Of a stretch of DNA of 64,000 bases, positions 34,223 through 45,441 are shown piece by piece (positions within the stretch are counted from its first letter, which is position 1; each line of letters opens with the position of its first letter). The notes under the pieces are model-generated. The model had not been told where the DNA came from, ran no database searches, and saw nothing but the letters and a program-made list of their open reading frames with translations. Source of the DNA: Volvariella volvacea V23 (lineage: Eukaryota > Basidiomycota > Agaricomycetes > Agaricales > Pluteaceae); the NCBI GenBank assembly GCA_000349905.1, contig KB722736.1, positions 124,001-188,000 on the forward strand, given 5' to 3'. A program made the translations under genes and the position numbers.

Positions 34223-37200
34223 TCACTCGAAGTAGCTGTCCATTATAGAGGGGATCTTGCTCTTGCCGACCTTAAGGGGGCTGAGCTTGATGTGTTTACG
34301 GAACCGGAGGTTACGGTCCTGGGTTCTCTGGATGCGTCGCATCTTGCAGTCAGTAGAAGTGAGTGCTGGGATGGAGCGCGCCGCTCTGCACTCGAACATG
34401 ACGTGGTAACGGTCCTGGTAGACATAGCACGTTGGGCAATGGGTGGGTTCTTCAGGGAAGAACTGAGATCTGAATTGCCCTATCGGGGCATGTGCCGTGA
34501 GGGAGCAGATGAACTGTGCGAATTGTCTGGTATCGCCGCCATGCTTTTTCATATGAATTCCGCCTTGATTCTTCCAATTTGAGTGCTCACGTAGGAAGTG
34601 GCTCGATCTCCCCCAGCACTCAGCTGGAAGGTTTTTCCATATGTCGAGGGCTCTCCTATCTATCTTGGCTCTTTCCCAGGCGATGGAGTGGGGGATAGAG
34701 TCCATGTCCGGACGAATGAGGGCCACTGCTTTTGCGTCCTTGTCAACCATCTCGTTAAGCTCTATCCCTTTGTGGGCGGGGCAGTGGACGAACGTTATCA
34801 TTCATCTGTCATCTGCGTCCATCCAGACCTTGACGGCTCGGATGACCGGGATCGAAAGGGACTGAGCAGCATGTGTATCAGGGGACAAGAGGCTTTCCAT
34901 CGCTGCTTCGTTGTCGGCCGCTATGACAATGTGGTCTGGTTGTTGTATCTCAGGGAAGATAGGGTCATCACCCCATATACGGATAAGGGGCATGTTCGCG
35001 ATACTTTGCATCAGCTCTAATCCCATTCCATAAACCTCCGCTTCGTAGTTTGTGCACCTGCCAGCGAACTTCTTCCCAGAGACGATCCTGGTACCTTGCA
35101 CATATGCCGTGTAAGCTGCGCCCGAAGCGTATTGGCGGTCATTTCTTTCACTCCCATCCGAAAATATGATTATCAGGGCGGAGTTGATATGCTTTAGGGC
35201 GGGGTTTGTGATTTGATCAACTCGCCCCGCGATTAACTTGTCAAATTGCTCATGCCTCACAATCGAATAAGAATGGTAAGCGTTGGAGGCAGATTTCGGA
35301 GGGTGTGTGAGGTCAAATCGGATGCGGTCTTTGTGAATTTCGAGTATCCGCTTGCCTGGCGCATTTTCTGGGACTAGGAGATTTCGGCACTCTTTGACCA
35401 GGTGGCTTTCGTTATGTCGTCTGACATGTTCAACAGGGGAGTCCGATGTTTTAATGCGGGCCGTGGATGCATGGGTCGGCGATGTCGCATTAGGGTCATG
35501 TAGAATGACGGATAGCGGATGTGACGGGTAGGTGGTCTGCCATCTCGTCGTATATCTCCTGTAGAATCGCTCTAGGTGTAAATGAAACGGGAGGCACCCC
35601 GCTGCTGATTCGAGAGAGCCAATGGGCGTGGTGCGGAATGCACCAGTTATCCAACGAAGGGCTCTATTCTGAGCCACCTTGAGGATTTCTATCTTGTGTT
35701 TGACACGTTTGCCATGCGGTCGATACCAAAGTTGAAAACTGTAAGTCATGAGTGGCATGATGCAACCCCTATAAAGCATCCTTTTATGTTTCGGTGTGAG
35801 TCCCCGTACCGAGTTCCCGAGTAAGCTGTAGGAAATAGAGGTGGAAAACGCTTTGTTAGCATAAAATGAAACATGATATTTGAACGTGAGAGAGGAATCG
35901 AGAAAGAAACCTAAGTAACGCCATGTTTGTTTTTCTTTTAGAGGAGTTTCGCCCGTGTACGGGGCTTCTTCTAGGTCTATCGTAGGTGTTGTATCATGCG
36001 TAGGTAGCGAGGGGGCCCCTTTTACACGTATTGTATAGAAGTGTTTGAGTTCGGTTTTGGCATGTTCGACAACTAGGCTGAGCTTGCCCAAAACGTCCCT
36101 CGTTCGTAGATAGCGATGTTTTAGACGTCTGCAGTTGTCAACTAGGGTTTCCCCCATCGACGTCCACACGCCGTCATCCACATAGATCTGTAAAGAGTCT
36201 TTGTCGTTGCCGACTTCGTCAGTAAGTGTCTTAAGACCCGGCGCAATGTACAGAGCGGAGAGGGTGGAGGAGATCGCTGATTCTTGTTCAAGCCCGACCT
36301 GGATCGGAAAGGACTCGGATTTATACTCACCTAACCTGTATGTAATAAACCTCCCATGAAAGTACGATTTAAAGAGGGAAGTGTATTTGTGGTTGAAACC
36401 CTGTTTAATCAAGACACGGTTCAGGGCATCTGGGTGTACGGAAGGGAAGAAAGAAGCTATGTCAAACGCAAGGCAGGACGACACCTTCTTTCGCTCCCAG
36501 CCCCTTTTGATTTGGTGGACTAGGAGCATGCCCGCATCATCGGTTGAGTGCTTCTTCGTACCCCCATGCTGATTGGGGTGTAAGACGCCATGAGCCACAG
36601 CTTCCCATTGGAGTCGGTTAGATAAGATTTTCTCCAATAGTTTTGCAACGGTCGAGAACAAGGCGATTGGTCTGTATCCATTAACAGATGACAAATCCTT
36701 GCCGGGTTTGGGTATGATGACTGTGTCAGCGGTTTTGAGACAACTGGGCCAAATACCGGTATCCAGAATCGTATTGAAAGTCCGATGTAGGTGTTCGACC
36801 CCTGCTGACCTAGCGAACATCTTGAGCACCTCCCATGTGATGTGGTCTTCACCCGGTGCAGACGTGTTCGTCGTGCCAGCGAGGGCTTCCGTGATTTCTA
36901 AGGACGAGATAGGCGGACAATCTCTTTCTTCTAGCTGTGGTAGCGAGTCGATGTACTGGTAGTCGATGGGGCATGAGGCGGCAGCCTGAAATTTGGCATT
37001 GAGGTGTGGCCATGCCCTATCAACTGTTAGTTTTTCTCCGGAGGGGACTACAAGTTCTTTGTAGTCCAGTGGGGGGCGCGGACGTGTCCAAGACAAGACG
37101 TCCCATGGGCGTACTGTGCCCACCTGTTCTTTAAGGAGGTTATCAAAGTAATCATGACGCACCTTGGCTTCGTAGGCGTCGCATTCTTTGCGTTTGAGCT

Positions 37201-38194
37201 TCTTGATTGTAAGGTCAGTTTCAGATTCCACTGCTCGCTGTAATCTCGTGCATTCCCCGTCCCACCACTGCTTTGAGTGTGGACCTATTGAGGGGACGTG
37301 CGAAAGCTCATCAAACGCTTTCTTGATAGTCGATTGTGCCTTCTCAAGATACGTTTCTAGGTCAGGGTGGTAGTCCGAGAGAGCCGAAAGCATTCTTCCG
37401 ATAAACTGGTCTCTCGGTGATGGAGTGTCTTCGTCCAGTTTGATTCGCGACAAGACTCTTCTGGATGTTTGTTCGGTCCTAACGCCCTCTATTATCAATT
37501 CAAGGGTCCGGTGGTCCAAGTCCGTTTGTAGATCGTGGGCTACTCGAATGGTCGTGTTTTCAAGTCGGTCGATTGAGATCATGGCGAAATCGATGGTACT
37601 GGGTCGTTCGTTGACGTGTCTCGGTGGATGTGTCGGTTCTTCGGGGGCAACAACATCTGTGTACGTCAGTGTAGCGACATCGTCTATTTTGCGAGTTCTC
37701 CGATTCGCATGTGGGCAAAACTTGTCCCAGCGCTCGTCAGAGATGTTAAAATCTCCCATTATGATAGTGATAGGGAGGAGGTTGGGATGTGAGAGAAGGT
37801 GCGACAGCGCACGATCCTCATCATCGTTATATATATTTAGAATGTAGAAACACTCACCGTTGGCTTTGATGGATATAAGCATGAGATCCGGGTGGTTAAC
37901 TGCCTTATGGTGGTGCGTTATTTTTGCTTGTATAAGTCTTCTGGAGGCATAAGCAGCTACTCTAGAGGAGGGGTCAGAAGTCTCGATTATTTTGTAGGCA
38001 GGGTGTATGGGGAGGCCGTGATAGTCTTCTCCCAATTTGTTAGTAGACGAGGTGACGGTTTTCAAGAAGCCATAGGGCGCTTCTTGAATTAGAATGAGAT
38101 CTATGTTTAAATCGCACGTACGTTCTAGGAACTGCCTGATTGTGCGACTTGATTTCTGGCAGTTCAGGGACACCACTTTGAGGTGTCGGTTCAT
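34223..38194 (-). CDS. LINE ORF2: endonuclease-reverse transcriptase-RNase H, interrupted by one stop
   Basis: 1130 codons from the ATG at 38194 to a TGA at 34802-34804, then the same frame continues for 193 codons to 34223. N-terminal APE-like endonuclease: VVSLNCQKSSRTI, LILIQEAPYG, MGDFNISDERWD, STIDFAMISID. Reverse transcriptase: NGYRPIALFSTVAKLLEKI, HGGTKKHSTDDAG, LAFDIASFFPSVHPDAL, GLEQESAISS and the catalytic IYVDDGVW. RNase H: IIIFSDGSERNDRQYASGA, NYEAEVYGMGLELM, IVIAADNEAAMESLL. After the stop comes FVHCPAHKGIELNEMVDKDA (rest of RNase H) and the finger CPTCYVYQDRYHVMFEC, then DSYFE at the end. The stop cuts the RNase H domain. Its ATG overlaps the ORF1 stop as ATGA. Confidence 0.92.
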
Positions 38195-40083
38195 ATGTTC
38201 GATTTCTTAGGTCCTCGACCTTTCCTACGGTTAACCACAGGCCCGACCTTGGACCATCCGTCGGTTTCTTCTGCCGGGGCTATGTCAAATCCTTCCCGTG
38301 TCGTGTCTATTTCCATATCGTCCTTTGCATTCTCTTTACCTTTCTCGGCTTTGAACGTCTTGGTTGCCGCCTTGCGTTCCGCCGCGGCTCTTTCCAGGAT
38401 TGATCGTAGCTCCCAGACATCATGATGATTAACGTAGCACGGGCAATCATAGGAATCCGCCGGGTGTGCACCATTGCAGTTGATGCACTTAGGCGGTACA
38501 TTATCGTATGCCGGGCTATGTCTATTAGCTGGGTGGAGACCAGCACATATGCTGCATGAAATCACAGTAGAGCGGCACGGGGTCCATGTGACGTGTCCCC
38601 AGTGCGAGCACTTCGTGCAAAAGAGAGCTCTCGCTTTAAATCTTCACTTGAGGATCGTGCTGACCCCATCATGGATGAGGACACGCGTTCCTTCGAGTTT
38701 ATTCTGGTCCCCACCAAATTCTACGACATTAAAAGAGAGCATCGCAGTATACTCACCTTTGCCCATGAATTGCGGGGGGGCTACGAAAATCTTGTCGGTC
38801 AGACATTTATTAAGTTTCAGTGTCTGGAGCAATTTGTGTGGGGTGTACTTCCTACCTGCCATGTCAGTTTTATTAGTAGAGGTGGTGACGTACGCAATAT
38901 TTTGTATCTTTGTTGTAGCAGCAAAGAAATTCGCATATTTGGGATCTTTATTGAACTTCTTGGAGTATTCTGCTGCCAAGTCGTTAAAAACGTCTACAAT
39001 CTTCTTGGTGGTCTCCGGCCCTGAAGCTTTGACCACTAAGAATTTGCTACCTTCGTCGATGATGGTATGTTCAGGATCCATTGCCAGTATCGCTTCTCTT
39101 TTTGCAGCAATAAGTGTAGAGATTGCCTGTACGTGTTTTTGGTCGTTTGTGATGATGCGGACTACCAGGGTGTTTGGAGGTAAGTTCGTGGAGGTGTTCT
39201 TGTCATGGAAGACCGCCCTGTCGTCCTTCTTGAGGGTTTTCTCTGTCTTCTGAGGCATAGCCACCCAGGTCCTAGATCTTGATGGCGGCGGTGCGGTAGT
39301 CCCTCTGATAGCCATCTGTGCAAACGAAGGTTTCGTCGTGTCAGTAGATGGTTTAGCAGGGGTTTTTTCTGGGGAGGTGGTGTCCTTATCGCTAGCGCAG
39401 GCATTGGGCGTAGGGTTCGTTGGAGCGGAGGGGGGTGGGACTACGATACTCGATGGGGGGTTGTTTCTCCTGGGTCTCGTATCAGCGGCTGGGATCGGCG
39501 GTGGTAGGGAGGGTGCAGAGTTGGCAGGGGGAGCCTGCTTATCTGGAAGTGCGTCCACATCGATTGGATCTGCCGAGGTGCCGGTAGCCATGGTATTAAC
39601 TATTTGGACTTGGAATTTTCTTGGAAGGTGGGCGGTGGCATGCATCACCCTGTCGTAAGAGTCCATTACCACCGATGTTTCTCTGATCGTATACGCCGGT
39701 TTGGCTGGGACATTAGATTTAGTTGCTTTCTGGTCAGGTAGCCATTGGGCTACCATGCGTTGGACAACTTGGTGAGGCTCAGGTTTGCCTGAGATGTCGA
39801 TATCTTTCACTCTTTGGCCTTTCATCATGGCGGCCCAGACCTGTGGGATAGATGGTTGAAGGGGATCCTTTTTCCATGTGTTAGCATATCCGTATTTAGA
39901 GTAGAATTGCTTTGACCATTTCTTCCACTCTCTGGTCAAGGTCTGGCCGTTCTGCGCTCCTGCGAAGGACATATAGTCTCTCTGGATATAGTCACATGCA
40001 TGGTCCGTGGCTCTGATAGAGGCTTCGATCTGTACCGTGCGGGTCACAAGATCCTCGGCCTCGTCCTCGTGCAGCCAAGGCAT
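38191..40083 (-). CDS. LINE ORF1 (gag-like), interrupted by one stop
   Basis: 479 codons from the ATG at 40083 to a TGA at 38644-38646; the same frame then continues 150 codons to 38191. The first part has a basic helical region (TREWKKWSKQFYSKYGYA), a long Pro/Thr linker, and a folded-looking segment (NTLVVRIITNDQKHVQAIS, KFLVVKASGPETTKKIVDVF). Beyond the stop lie zinc-knuckle motifs (CTKCSHWGHVTWTPC, CSICAGLHPANRH, CINCNGAHPADSYDCPC), so the nonsense codon removes the nucleic-acid-binding knuckles. The product would package the element RNA. Ends in ATATGA, overlapping the ORF2 start by four bases. Confidence 0.85.
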
Positions 40084-40104
40084 CGATCGGTGTATCGATC
40101 TCAG

Positions 40105-41958
40105 TCAATCTTTTTCATTCGTTGCCTCTGTGGGGAGGCTAGTGATTAATTGGATGAGTATGGAGACGAGGTCACGTCTCTGCTCGGTAGTAAAAATGGA
40201 AATTTTCTCAAATTGAGAGGGGTCAGCTTCCCCCCTTGCAATCATGTCGTACCGCCCGAAGTCGTTAATGAAGGAAATGTTGCGGGCGGCCTCGACTGAC
40301 CATTCGGCCCAGGACTTTCTGTCCCTTTCCTCGACAAATACCGCTTGGGGTACTTCGGGAATGGAGTCTGAGCCATATGTTTTAGAATAAAAATGGCCGG
40401 TCTTACCCCCAGCTCTCAGGTACTCTGTTTTTGAGATGACTTTAATGTCATCCCAACTTTTAATATAGACATTGTCCCCCTTCTCATATGGGGTGGGGAT
40501 ATGTTTCTTCCCATTAACCCCCTTTCTGAGGGTCTCTGTGATATTTTGCCCCTTCAGGGCGATGTTCCTTTCATTACTGATAGCAAAAACGTGCCAGTTA
40601 GAATCAGGTATCTCCGGGGTTTGAGTTACTCCAAACGAGTACCTGTTACCAAGAGAGTCGACCTGTTCCGGTCTCCCCTGGACTGCTCCCCTAGATGTTT
40701 CCCCTTGAGGGATGACTGGATTCGTAAAGGGGATGTTTACTTGCGGGTAAACCGCCAATTGATTGCCTGGGGGGGTGGGTCCAGTCGGGGCTGGGGTAGG
40801 TGATAGGTATCTGTGGGGAGACATAGAACGCTCCCGTTCTTTCCCCTTGAATTGGGTAGGAATAGCACTCATTGAGGGGGTGCGATAGATAGTGGCGGGC
40901 GACACGCCCCAATCTCCCGTCGCCTGAGCTATGTTGGCCTCCGCAGCGGGGCCTCCACTTCTGACATTTGCGTCATCGTGTAAACGAGTGAGGCCTTCAG
41001 CCTCTTCTTGTTTCATTTTATGTTCTGCGACGCTAGTAGCAGGTTCAGGAGACGCGTAAATGTCTCCTGCAGCATCGTCATCAGTGACACCGACCCTGTG
41101 TACGGGGATGAACGGGTTGGTATCACCGGCAAGGATCCAATGTGGGTTGGTATCCGAGCCTGCGTTTGTTAAAAATTTTCGGATGCATGCGGGGACTTGG
41201 TAGTCCCTCAATTCATCCGGGAAAATCTGTAGACCACAACAGGCAAGGAAGTAACTCACCTGCATTTCTTCGAGTGGGATATCTACCAGCAGGTAGATGT
41301 ACACATCAGTATTCGGGTATTTGTGGGTCCTGTAGAGGATCCACCCTCGAATGTCATATCTTCTCGTGTACGCCGCAGCCTTGAACTCGCAGCCTAGGAA
41401 GGTATCCACGTCAATGTCTCCCCGGGATCCCGAAAGGGGATCCCAGTACGTTAGATGGTCATTATTGGGGGGGGTCCAGTTGGCCACCCTTTCAAAGATC
41501 TCTTCCTCCTTCGCAAGGATGGAGGCTTGTAGGTCACCAGCTTTTCGAGCGTGATGTTGGGTTGGCGTGATGTCCCGCTCGCCTTCAGCGGCGGTATCTA
41601 TCTCTTTGGCCTTACCAGCCTTACTCAAGCCAGGTTTCCCTTGCCCGATCGCATACATGGCAGCTTTCGCTGCTCCTTTGAGTGTCTGTACGAAAGACCT
41701 AGTGGTCTTTGTCGTGGATCTGACAGAGCGAATAGAAGAGGGAGGGGAGGGTTTTTTGGNNNNNNNNNNNNNNNNNNNNNNNNNNNNNNNNNNNNNNNNN
41801 NNNNNNNNNNNNNNNNNNNNNNNNNNNNNNNNNNNNNNNNNNNNNNNNNNNNNNNNNNNTTGGGAGATTGGTGAGGCTGAACGCTCACCTTCCGAGCCCT
41901 CGACGTCGGGCTGGTTGACACCGATCGTAACAATCTTGCGATCGCCTGTCGGTTTCAT
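40105..41958 (-). CDS. LINE-associated upstream ORF (ORF0), function unknown
   Basis: 617 codons ending 21 bp before the ORF1 ATG, on the same strand with no intron signs. The assembly gap 41760-41859 lies inside its N-terminal region, so the true length and even the frame across the gap are unproven. Visible segments: a basic stretch (RSVRSTTKTTRSFVQTLKG), KEEEIFERVANWTPP, RGWILYRTHKYPNTDVYIYL, DELRDYQVPACIRKFLTNAG, a long Pro-rich middle, then SDSIPEVPQAVFVEERDRKS and WAEWSVEAARNISFINDFGR. I know no match. Its close spacing suggests it belongs to the element, but it could be a host gene or another element next to it. Confidence 0.6.
   Translation of the reverse strand: MKPTGDRKIVTIGVNQPDVEGSEGERSASPISQXXXXXXXXXXXXXXXXXXXXXXXXXXXXXXXXXXKKPSPPSSIRSVRSTTKTTRSFVQTLKGAAKAAMYAIGQGKPGLSKAGKAKEIDTAAEGERDITPTQHHARKAGDLQASILAKEEEIFERVANWTPPNNDHLTYWDPLSGSRGDIDVDTFLGCEFKAAAYTRRYDIRGWILYRTHKYPNTDVYIYLLVDIPLEEMQVSYFLACCGLQIFPDELRDYQVPACIRKFLTNAGSDTNPHWILAGDTNPFIPVHRVGVTDDDAAGDIYASPEPATSVAEHKMKQEEAEGLTRLHDDANVRSGGPAAEANIAQATGDWGVSPATIYRTPSMSAIPTQFKGKERERSMSPHRYLSPTPAPTGPTPPGNQLAVYPQVNIPFTNPVIPQGETSRGAVQGRPEQVDSLGNRYSFGVTQTPEIPDSNWHVFAISNERNIALKGQNITETLRKGVNGKKHIPTPYEKGDNVYIKSWDDIKVISKTEYLRAGGKTGHFYSKTYGSDSIPEVPQAVFVEERDRKSWAEWSVEAARNISFINDFGRYDMIARGEADPSQFEKISIFTTEQRRDLVSILIQLITSLPTEATNEKD
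41760..41859. other. Assembly gap (100 N)
   Basis: Exactly 100 N, a conventional scaffold-gap length, inside ORF0. The true distance is unknown. Confidence 0.99.
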
Positions 41959-42022
41959 CTTCGTCGTCTTAATGTTGGTCTTACTATGCTCTGGATTATG
42001 TTTGATGACGCTAGATCACTGT

Positions 42023-42605
42023 CTACGACGGTCTCTCACTGTCTTCCCAAATAGGAAGGTAGTGGTAAGAAGTCAAGAGGTGCTGTGGTGTCTTCCTCTT
42101 CCCTGGCTTGAGTGGGCTGAGTTCGATGTGTTTCGCAAACTTGAGGTTGCGATCCGTTATGCGGTTGATGATCCTCATCTTCCGCGGGGTGGGTGTAAGA
42201 GCGGGTGTGCTGATGCGACTCTCGCACTCAAACATGACATGATATCTATCTTGGAATGCACCGCATTCCGGACAGTGTCGCGGCTCTTCTGGGAAGAACC
42301 TGGCTCTATATTGCCCGATCGGGGCATGACCCGAGATGGATCGAGTGAACTGCGCGTAGATCCTGACGTCGGTTCCATACGCTTTCATGTGGACGCCACC
42401 CTGATTTTTCCAGTTCGAGTGGTCTTGTAGGAAGTGACTGTTACGTCCCCATCGTACGGGGTCTAAGTTCTTCCATATCTCTAACGCTTTTCTGTCGATA
42501 TGCGCGCGCTCCCATGCGATTGATCTCATCGGGGGGGGGGAGAGTGGGGTTTTATGAGGGCTGCGGCTTTCACGTCTTTGTCCATCATTTCATTGAGACG
42601 GGCAA
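42023..42605 (-). mobile_element. Fragment of a related LINE (ORF2 C-terminus)
   Basis: The frame 42023-42529 matches the end of ORF2 above: SIAWERAHIDRKALEIWKNL, HSNWKNQGGVHMKAYG, SGHAPIGQYRARFFPEEPRH, CPECGAFQDRYHVMFEC. Upstream, in another frame, DKDVKAAALIKPH extends the match to about 42605, across a run of nine or more G where a frameshift lies. No 5' part. Clearly diverged from the 34-42 kb element, so an independent older insertion. Confidence 0.85.
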
Positions 42606-44394
42606 AGCTTTGACTATTGAAAGGAACTCACGTTGTAAGGACTTGGGACCTATCCATGGGGTTGGATGGACTTCGGTATGGGGCGGGAACAGGCTAAGGA
42701 GCAGGACTTCGATGGTATCATGCGATCGTGCTAACCTGACCATGAATCAATTCAGAATTGGTCATGGCCCTGTGGCCGAGCTGGTTTATAGGGCGATATT
42801 GCCCTACCTTCCTTCCTGGGTTCACCGGACATGCAAAACCATCTTGACACAGGAAAAATGTGTAAAGCGTCCCTAGAACCATCTTAGTGGGTGTGGAGGA
42901 TTATCAATGCGCAAGAAAAGGGAAACGCTTGGGGAAACGCACATGAGTTCGACGGGCGTGAATCCACATCAAACACCACCGTCGGAACGGACTGATTGGG
43001 TGCAAGTCAGAGTTTGCATCCTGCCTCAGCCTGAGTGCGCCCATCGAGTGAAGGACTTCGGGATGTGTGGGTGTACTCAAGTCGGCGTTATCTACACGCG
43101 CAGCAGTTTATAGCGTCGTAAAAAGAGACGTCAATCCGGCGTGGGAGCCGGATACGGAAGCCGGCACCCATGCTTAAGCGCCTAAACTCTTCCTCCCACA
43201 ATCATCCTCACTCGCATTCCTGGCATATCGCCCTGAGCTTGCAACCCTACGGTACGCGGTCTCGTGGTTGACGTCGTCGCCCAGCATTTCAGATGTCTTG
43301 ATGTCCTGATGCACCCCTGGTATCATCCTCATCGTTTGCGCCCATCGGAGAGTACGCTGTGGAGAGTTGTGCCTAGCCGTCAGTTTTCTTCTCCATCCGT
43401 CGCTGGCTGAGCTCGGCTTTCGGGACGAAGATTGGGCCGCCGTGCGCCGGTAAGATAGCCCATGGAGTTTGGGTGTTCCCTAGGCGTCTGCCACATGTCA
43501 TCAGGTAACAGTTGCCTCATTCCCAAAGGGTCAGCCCAAGTTCGACACTAGACGTCGACGTGTGTCGCTTAAATAACCTCTGAAGGACATTTGGTTCCCT
43601 CGTGTCCTGTGCCACGCGCTCGTTTACAGACATATGACGTTGATTGCGGTTAGCCCTTAAGACTTGGATGCTGTCATACCGATACACATCCTGGTTGTCG
43701 TCTGTTGGGGAATAGCTCGCAAAGATTGCGTGCCTGAGCCGCAGGACATTGTGCAATTACTAGAGCGTCGGAAATTGAATGATGCGCACCAATTAAGGTA
43801 TGCAATAGTATTGCGCACGTTCACTCCCTACTGTAAGTGGCTATTCTAGTGTGACTTGGCCTATTGTCCATTAACATGACGGGATTAGTTATTCGGAGCA
43901 GGAACAGAAGGATTCCCCACAATTCTGCTCATTCCGATGGTTTCCTAGACGACTTGTAGGATTTTCAAATAGACTAACTCGTTCCTATGCTCCGCAATGC
44001 ACGCCGAAGAAAGAGCTGGACTCTTTTGACATTGATGCAGATCCGAAGCCCGCCCACGCAGCAACTGCATCCCTGGCGGACTGGATGCCTATAGTTCATT
44101 TTTTCAAATGACAGCAGGATTTTTAACTATACACATTGTGATCGTTGTGAGAAGTACATGATAGCAAGATTAAAGACGACAGACTGGCAATCAGACACTA
44201 TGGTGTTGACAAGGGTGATTAGCAGACAGGGTGTACACTTAGCGATATATTTCACTTCTCGTTCCATCCTTAATAGGCCTTCCCCGAGCCCTAACCTCTC
44301 TTACAGTGCGGCTATTTGCCACCCAATACTGATAACTCTGGGCGTTGGGGTAGATTTGAACGGATTCGTAGTAATCCTATCAATGGACAATGAT
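42606..44394. other. Intergenic, no gene recognised
   Basis: About 1.8 kb of short frames on both strands; nothing recognised. Downstream exons of the NmrA-like gene could extend into its right end. Confidence 0.4.
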
Positions 44395-45441
44395 TTATGC
44401 ATTCCTATGATGACGAGTTTGACAAATGCGACTCACCCGAACTCCACTATCAGGACCAGCGCGCTGAATGAATTTAAACATCTGGTAAACAGCTTCGGAT
44501 CCCGTGTCGTGGGCTTCGCACGTCTTCTCAAACTGTTCTTGAGTATACTCCCGCGTGAGACAGGCTTTTTCGCCTGTGATGTCGCTGAAATCTTTGACAA
44601 GTCGTCGAAGGGTTACATAGTCCGCGACGAGTTTGAGCCTCTTTGCTATTGGTATGAGCAGAGTCAGCACACATGGGCGATAATAATGGAATGCATTAGA
44701 AGCTCACAAGAAAACGCCTCCGGGTCCCTAAATACTTCCGCAACCCACGCTCCTAAATCCTCCACACTGAACATAAAGATAGGAACATCCGGCGGAAAGG
44801 GTACATTCCATTGAAAACCCTTCCACCTATCCCACTTTGGCCCCCACTTTCCCGTGAAGAATGTCTCATAATAAAGAGGGCAGTAGACAAACGTCCAACT
44901 GATCCCGCTATTCTTGATCACGTCTTCGATCATAGCCTTCGATTTCCATGCCGGCGCCTCGCATTCTCCCCTCCTCCCCTCCAACGAACTCCAAACGATA
45001 TGCTTCACTCCACAGGCCTTGGCTGCATCGATAATGTTCCGGGCGTGTAATTGTTCGCCGACGAAATCGTGTTCGCAAAAATTGGTGACGGCAAAGACTC
45101 CCCAGGCACCTTGGAAGACGCTGACGACTTGGTCATAGGAGGAAAGGTCGCATTCCCGGAGTTCGATTCCCAGCGTGGCCAGGCCACGCGATTCGGGTGA
45201 ATCTGCATCTCGACCTACACCGAGATAGGTGAAGCGGTAATCATCGGATTTGCGTCGGAGCCATCTTATGACTGATCCGCCCTGTCTATTGAAAAAGCCG
45301 GAGTATGTCAGCGAAGTGAGCTCATAAGAGGCTCGATTGACGGATATACGGATGGGGAGATTATTGAAGAAGAAACGTGGACAGAGTAGACGACTGAACT
45401 TACTTTCCCGTTGCACCCGTTACAACGATATGTTTACCCAT
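44395..45441 (-). CDS. NmrA-like NAD(P)-binding protein
   Basis: Exon 1 (45404-45441) codes MGKHIVVTGATGK. A 118-bp intron joins in frame to exon 2 (44708-45285), which starts KQGGSVIRWLRRKS and so completes the GATGKQGGSV dinucleotide-binding motif of NmrA-type atypical short-chain dehydrogenases. It continues GWGVFAVTNF-like AWGVFAVTNFCEHD, NIIDAAKACGVKHIVWSSLE, KSKAMIEDVIKNSGISWTFV and MFSVEDLGAWVAEVF. A short intron (GTGAGC to ATAG) leads to exon 3: KRLKLVADYVTLRRLVKDFS, REYTQEQFEKTC, GSEAVYQMFKFIQ. The 3' end is uncertain: either the stop at 44395 or a GTGAGT donor after GVR with further exons downstream. NmrA proteins sense NAD(P) redox state and regulate nitrogen metabolism or act as oxidoreductases; which applies here is unknown. 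Confidence 0.8.

Larger units (their letters stand above)
33874..41958 (-). mobile_element. Non-LTR retrotransposon (LINE, Tad-like) with three ORFs
   Basis: Minus-strand order: ORF0 (40105-41958), ORF1/gag (38191-40083), ORF2 (34223-38194), then a 3' UTR ending in a 20-A tail (plus-strand T run 33874-33893). APE-type endonuclease, reverse transcriptase, RNase H and a CCHC-type terminal finger place it among non-LTR elements, most like fungal Tad-clade LINEs; clade is an inference. In-frame TGA codons interrupt ORF1 and ORF2, so this copy is not autonomous as written. The 5' boundary is not defined; a fragment of a relative starts within about 70 bp of ORF0. Confidence 0.85.

Noticed and set aside
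38474..39253. 259-codon plus-strand frame over LINE ORF1
   Set aside because: Antisense shadow of the gag-like ORF.
41551..42430. Plus-strand frames crossing the N gap
   Set aside because: They are antisense to ORF0 and the LINE fragment and run through unknown bases.
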